Assembly (NCBI GenBank): GCA_017523995.1
Contig: JAFWUX010000045.1
Location: forward strand, 1 to 17,213
Reading direction: 5' to 3'
Length of the DNA: 17,213 nucleotides
Origin: Oscillospiraceae bacterium
Lineage (GTDB): Bacteria; Bacillota_A; Clostridia; Oscillospirales; Ruminococcaceae
Shown here in pieces: positions 14,161 through 17,213 of this stretch (position 1 is the first letter of the stretch; every line of letters starts with the position of its first letter). The notes below the pieces were generated by a model, which was given only the letters and a program-made list of their open reading frames with translations, did no database searches and was not told the origin of the DNA. Both the position numbers and the translations under genes were made by a program.

Positions 14161-14299
14161 ATGCCTGAGCAGAAGCGTGCGTGAGAAGATCAAGGCTTAT
14201 GCAGTATCGCTCGGTATGAGCGTGAATAAGCTGCTGCTCACAGCTCTTGAAGAATATCAAGCTAGTCATACCAAAAAGGAGAATGATGATTATGAATAA
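14161..14299 (+). pseudogene. Broken ribbon-helix-helix (Arc/CopG-like) DNA-binding protein
   Basis: An ATG at 14161 reads MPEQKRA and stops at TGA. In another frame from 14177 (GTG) the sequence continues for 40 codons: REKIKAYAVSLGMSVNKLLL, then TALEEYQASHTKKENDDYE, stop TAA at 14297-14299. That second part is the two-helix half of an Arc/CopG-type repressor; the N-terminal beta strand that would read DNA is missing. The simplest view is a small deletion plus frameshift in a short repressor or antitoxin gene. A 40-aa protein from the GTG is possible but would lack the DNA-binding strand. It overlaps the start of the next gene, which it once probably accompanied. Confidence 0.55.
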
Positions 14300-14666
14300 T
14301 AAGTATTTCGGAGAATTAGAGTACAATTATGGGTGGTTGACTAAAAGGGAAATCCTGCTATTCGGGAAAAAGCACGAAATAACTGTTATAATTCAAGCGT
14401 ATAAAGCCGAAGATAAGATACCGACAATTCAAGATGAGGTGTGTAAAGAATATGCTGAACATGAGCGGGATTATTTGGAATGCATTGAAAAATTAATGAT
14501 AGAATTTGACGATAATGCAGATACACGTTTTTCACCTGATAGTCTTTATATTGAAAGAGATGGAAAATGTGCATTGCTTTTCGATGATGCAGAAGATCTT
14601 GATGACGGCATCGCTGTGGAGATCATTCCTGAAAAGAATGTTACTTATCAAAACGTATACCTTTAA
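14292..14666 (+). CDS. DUF2004/DUF6985-like conserved protein
   Basis: A 124-aa acidic, soluble protein without signal peptide. The start NKYFGELEYNYGWLTKREIL and the end GKCALLFDDAEDLDDGIAVE resemble a family of small Firmicutes proteins annotated as DUF2004/DUF6985, often seen alone or beside toxin or immunity genes. Function is unknown. The start at 14292 is chosen because AGGAG lies 10 bases upstream; ATGs at 14283 and 14286 are too close to it. It follows the broken ribbon-helix-helix gene with an overlap and is read from the same promoter. Base composition is lower in G+C than that of the pts genes or the pectinases, which could mean separate acquisition. Confidence 0.65.
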   Translation: MNNKYFGELEYNYGWLTKREILLFGKKHEITVIIQAYKAEDKIPTIQDEVCKEYAEHERDYLECIEKLMIEFDDNADTRFSPDSLYIERDGKCALLFDDAEDLDDGIAVEIIPEKNVTYQNVYL

Positions 14667-14667
14667 G

Positions 14668-14698
14668 AGAATGCTTACTCCAAATCCCCATTCTTTTT
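14668..14698 (+). terminator. Weak terminator after the DUF2004-like gene
   Basis: AGAATG (14668-14673) and CATTCT (14689-14694) can pair around a 15-base loop, followed directly by TTTT. The stem is short. Confidence 0.4.
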
Positions 14699-14730
14699 AC
14701 GCTTGCACAGTATTAATAGACATGAGGCCG

Positions 14731-14811
14731 CATGAGAAGCCGTATCTATACACATTCCTGGAAGACGGCGATTTCCGATTGACAATAACCGTGCTGAGAA
14801 CGCGATCCGGC
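14731..14811 (+). mobile_element. IS66 transposase scrap (C-terminal motif, frameshifted)
   Basis: Plus strand: HEKPYLYTFLEDGDF, then after a one-base frameshift near 14776 IDNNRAENAIRP. This is the diagnostic block of IS66-family transposases (LEDG...I-NN-AENAIRPF). The match breaks off at the GGCCGG around 14807-14812, where the 5' remnant of a lyase-like gene begins on the other strand. Only about 27 codons remain, so this is a relic. It is probably what truncated that gene. Confidence 0.7.
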
Positions 14812-15096
14812 CGGGATCCCCGGAATATCCACACGAAGCCCTGTATCCGTATCTCGCACGAGATAGGTCAGGTCATCGCCTTTCAGTGTGCCGGATGACG
14901 TTCCTCTGTAGGAAACACCTGTCACATCTGCATCTGTCAGTCCGGCAAAGACGGCGTACAGCGTTTCATTCTTCCCGCCCGCACTGACAGCAGTTACGGT
15001 ATCGCTTTCTGCTGCCCATACGGGTATTCCCGCAGCAGTGAATGCTGCAAGGCAGACTGCCATGATTCTGGTTTTCTTTGTCTTTCTGTGGTTCAT
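14746..15096 (-). pseudogene. 5' remnant of a secreted pectate-lyase-like protein
   Basis: ATG at 15096 behind GGAGGGG, with a signal peptide (basic MNHRKTKKTR, hydrophobic core MAVCLAAFTAAGIPVWA, cleavage near AAE). Next comes a short module (ETLYAVFAGLTDADVTGVSY, then LVRDTDTGLRVDIPGIPAG) that resembles the N-terminal module of the PL1 lyase at 15363 (ELIRGTRIDIPGLKG). After PAG the reading frame enters the IS66 scrap on the opposite strand (GSRSQHGYCQSEIAVF) and stops at 14746. No catalytic domain remains, so it is a truncated paralogue. It keeps a good promoter and ribosome binding site and might still yield a secreted fragment of about 116 aa. Confidence 0.75.
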
Positions 15097-15146
15097 GATT
15101 TCCCCTCCAAAATAGAAATAATCGGCAGTTAAATGCTGCCTGTTTT

Positions 15147-15175
15147 ATCTTACCATTCATTTTGCCTCTTGTACA
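15147..15175 (-). promoter_or_regulatory. Promoter of the truncated lyase-like gene
   Basis: Minus strand: TGTACA (15170-15175), 17 bases, TAAGAT (15147-15152) with TGG in front. Between it and the start codon, GGCAG...CTGCC (15124-15140) forms a small leader hairpin. Confidence 0.5.
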
Positions 15176-15283
15176 TGATAGATCATACGGCATTGCTGAC
15201 AGATTGTATGCAAGTCAAAATGCGCATATTTCTCGTCAGTTTTCGGATTTATCATCAGAAGCACCGTATGATATGTCATTTAC

Positions 15284-15312
15284 TTTACATGACCGGAATG
15301 GTATGATAAAAT
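15284..15312 (+). promoter_or_regulatory. Promoter of the PL1 pectate lyase
   Basis: TTTACA (15284-15289), 17 bases, TAAAAT (15307-15312) with TGA in front. An alternative five bases upstream is TTTACT with TATGAT and TGG, also with a 17-base spacer. The start codon is about 50 bases downstream. Confidence 0.55.
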
Positions 15313-15362
15313 ACGGCGGAAATATCTGCCGGAAAAATATACTTTATTTTGGGGAGGAAATC

Positions 15363-17069
15363 ATGAAAAGAAATAATGCAAAACTGAAGCATGGAATTGC
15401 AGCGGGACTTGCTGCCGTCATTACGGTGCTGTCCTATTCCGCAGCGGACATCCATGCGGAGCAGACAGCCGTAACAAAATACGGCGGATGGTTTGAATCT
15501 GCCTATGCCGAATGGGATGCAAATGCGATCGGCGGCAATGTGTCGGTCAGCTACGCAGAAGCGGGCAGCAGCACATTCCGGCAGGCAGATGCCGAACTGA
15601 TCCGCGGCACAAGAATTGATATCCCCGGTCTCAAGGGCAATGCACAGTATACGCTGCATATTGAGGGCTCCTCCGGCAGCGCGGACTGCACCGTGCAGAC
15701 AATGGCATATGACCGCACGGGCTATGCGCATGACGGTTTCAGCGACATCGGCGCATACATGGACGACGGCACACTGAAGCCGGATGTCACTGTGATCTAT
15801 GTTACAAACGAGAACAAGGACACGGTCACATACAACGGCAAAACCGGTCTCTACAATATCTTTTTCAGCGCGAAGCCGAAGAAGGTGCTGTTCCGGTTCA
15901 TCGGCAGCATTGATGTGCCCGCCGGTACTGTCGCAAATGACGGTACGCACAATGACGGCTCCAATATGCTGTATCTGCAGAACAGCTCCGAGGTCACGGT
16001 TGAGGGCATCGGACCGGACACGAATCTGATTGACTGGGGCATTGAGATGAAGCGCTGCACCTCCTGTGAATTCCGCAATCTCTGGCTCGGACATTATCCC
16101 GATGACGGCATCGCGATGACCGGAAACGATCAGATTCGCACAGAGCACATCTGGATTCACAACAATACGATTGAAAAAGGGTATAATGCATTCGCCGGAA
16201 ACGGTCATGTCGATGCGGACAAGGCGGACGGCGACGGTTCGCTGGATATGAAGTGGGCGCATCATATCACGGTTTCCTACAATCAGTTTGTGAACTGCCA
16301 CAAGACCTCACTGGTCGGCGGGCGGATTGATCAGGAGCAGGACTGGATTACCTATCACCACAACTGGTTTAACAACACGGAATCCCGAAATCCGCGGGCA
16401 CGCAATGCGCATATTCATTCGTTCAACAATTATTTTCTGTCAAATTCGGAATACGGCATCTGCGCTTCCTATAATTCCAAGGTTTTTTCGGAGGCAAATT
16501 ACTTTGAAGGCGCGAAGAATCCGCTCTATGCGATCAACATGGGCAAGGACGCCTATTCCGGCACGATCAAATCTTTCGGGGATGCATTTGTAAACTGCGA
16601 TATGGGCGGCGAGCTTGCTTATGTGATCGTATCGGAGCGCAATGCACAGCCGGAGATTCCGAATCTCATTGCAGGCGGCACAGGTTACGATCAGTTTGAC
16701 AGCAAACTTTATGCATATCAGACGCAGACACCGGAGGCAGCAAAGGAATCGGTCATGCGCTATGCCGGAAGAATGCCGCAGGAGATTCCGCAGGGCGGAG
16801 ATGTGTCACCTGCTGAAACAACAGCGGTTACAACAGCTGTGACTGAAACAACTTCATCTGTGACAACAACAACTGTCACCGAGCCGGAGATTCTCCGCGG
16901 CGATGTGAACCTTGACGGCGTTTTCGATCATGAAGATGCAGTTTTGCTGCAAAAATGGCTGCTGGGTGTTTCAGACATAACCTTATCAAACTGGAAAAAC
17001 GGAGATTATAACATGGACGAACAGCTTGATGCGCGCGATCTGACGCTGATGAAACGTGCATTGCTTTGA
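15363..17069 (+). CDS. Secreted PL1 pectate lyase with dockerin
   Basis: 568 aa. Signal peptide about 1-34 (KLKHGIAAGLAAVITVLSYS, then ADIHAEQ). Residues about 38-110 are a beta-rich N-terminal module, also found in the truncated gene upstream. About 115-480 is a PL1 right-handed beta-helix: IGAYMDDG; DGDGSLDMKWAHHITVSYNQ with acidic calcium-binding residues; and ESRNPRARNAHIHSFNNYF with the RxPxxR catalytic pair Arg342/Arg347. The enzyme cleaves polygalacturonate by beta-elimination, leaving unsaturated ends that GH105 removes. A Thr-rich linker (about 483-510) leads to a dockerin (512-568; GDVNLDGVFDHEDAVLLQKW, LDARDLTLMKRALL), implying cellulosome attachment. The start at 15363 has GGGGAGG upstream and begins a good signal peptide; in-frame codons upstream to 15162 cover the promoter. 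Confidence 0.95.
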   Translation: MKRNNAKLKHGIAAGLAAVITVLSYSAADIHAEQTAVTKYGGWFESAYAEWDANAIGGNVSVSYAEAGSSTFRQADAELIRGTRIDIPGLKGNAQYTLHIEGSSGSADCTVQTMAYDRTGYAHDGFSDIGAYMDDGTLKPDVTVIYVTNENKDTVTYNGKTGLYNIFFSAKPKKVLFRFIGSIDVPAGTVANDGTHNDGSNMLYLQNSSEVTVEGIGPDTNLIDWGIEMKRCTSCEFRNLWLGHYPDDGIAMTGNDQIRTEHIWIHNNTIEKGYNAFAGNGHVDADKADGDGSLDMKWAHHITVSYNQFVNCHKTSLVGGRIDQEQDWITYHHNWFNNTESRNPRARNAHIHSFNNYFLSNSEYGICASYNSKVFSEANYFEGAKNPLYAINMGKDAYSGTIKSFGDAFVNCDMGGELAYVIVSERNAQPEIPNLIAGGTGYDQFDSKLYAYQTQTPEAAKESVMRYAGRMPQEIPQGGDVSPAETTAVTTAVTETTSSVTTTTVTEPEILRGDVNLDGVFDHEDAVLLQKWLLGVSDITLSNWKNGDYNMDEQLDARDLTLMKRALL

Positions 17070-17146
17070 ATCCTATTGATGTACCAATTAAATCTTGAAG
17101 AATAGATGCGCAGGATTTTTGTCATGAGACAAGGCAGAAAGCCGCA

Positions 17147-17164
17147 GCCTTGCTGACGCAAGGC
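17147..17164. repeat. Perfect 7-bp hairpin near the right edge
   Basis: GCCTTGC-TGAC-GCAAGGC, embedded in repeated CAAGGCA motifs (about 17130 and 17159). No U-tract follows on the plus strand. It may be part of the end or leader of the element that starts at the window edge. Confidence 0.45.
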
Positions 17165-17185
17165 AAGGATTTCTAACGCAGTATC

Positions 17186-17213
17186 ATGGCAAAAAGACAA
17201 GCAGATATCTTCA
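17186..17213 (+). CDS. Possible start of a gene running off the right edge
   Basis: ATG at 17186 opens a frame reading MAKRQADIF to the last base. Only nine codons are visible and the only purine-rich stretch upstream (AAGGA) is about 17 bases away, so this is a weak call. A transposase N-terminus would fit the hairpin-rich leader, but nothing here proves it. Confidence 0.25.

Noticed and set aside
15162..15362. N-terminal extension of the pectate lyase from 15162
   Set aside because: It would read through both facing promoters and bury the signal peptide; the ATG at 15363 follows GGGGAGG directly.
15285..16301. Minus-strand frame of 338 codons opposite the pectate lyase
   Set aside because: The plus-strand frame carries clear PL1 motifs, a signal peptide and a ribosome binding site; the antisense frame has none of these.

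Overview
The window looks like a chromosomal segment of a fibrolytic gut or rumen Ruminococcus, probably close to R. flavefaciens. The pointers are three dockerin modules of the LQKWLL...DARDLTLMKRAL type seen in that group, Firmicutes-style ribosome binding sites, roughly 50% G+C, and clostridial gene families. No rRNA, tRNA or CRISPR array was seen. Species assignment is inference.

Left part (1-6260): the 3' end of an IS1380-type transposase is followed by a five-gene minus-strand operon, fruR-fruK-fruA-ptsH-ptsI. It runs from an extended -10 promoter with 10-bp-phased operator repeats (6192-6257) to a strong hairpin terminator (479-511). Together the genes encode a DeoR-family repressor, 1-phosphofructokinase, the fructose EIIABC permease, HPr and Enzyme I, so the operon carries a whole fructose phosphotransferase pathway. 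As read, fruA carries a one-base frameshift in an A5 run inside the EIIB domain. HPr has Ala where the regulatory Ser46 of Gram-positive HPr normally lies.

Middle part (6400-11450): a plus-strand ECF-type sigma factor overlaps by ATGA with a single-pass membrane protein that has a long low-complexity stalk and about five PASTA-like repeats. This looks like a sigma/anti-sigma pair with a wall-sensing ectodomain. It is followed by a relic of a hydrophobic C-terminal anchor fused to a SpoVK/CbbX-type AAA+ ATPase that has lost its first Walker A. Then comes a two-gene unit with its own promoter: a DUF3990 ADP-ribosyltransferase-like protein and an overlapping conserved partner, a plausible toxin-antitoxin pair.

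Right part (11640-17213): a pectin-degradation neighbourhood scarred by recombination. It holds an orphan dockerin tail (minus), a secreted GH105 unsaturated rhamnogalacturonyl hydrolase with dockerin (plus), a small unit with a broken ribbon-helix-helix gene and a DUF2004/DUF6985-like gene, an IS66 transposase scrap joined to the 5' end of a lyase-like gene (minus), and a complete secreted PL1 pectate lyase with dockerin (plus). The lyase would cut pectin and the GH105 enzyme would remove the terminal unsaturated uronic acid from the products; both would sit on a cellulosome through their dockerins. A hairpin and a possible new reading frame close the window.
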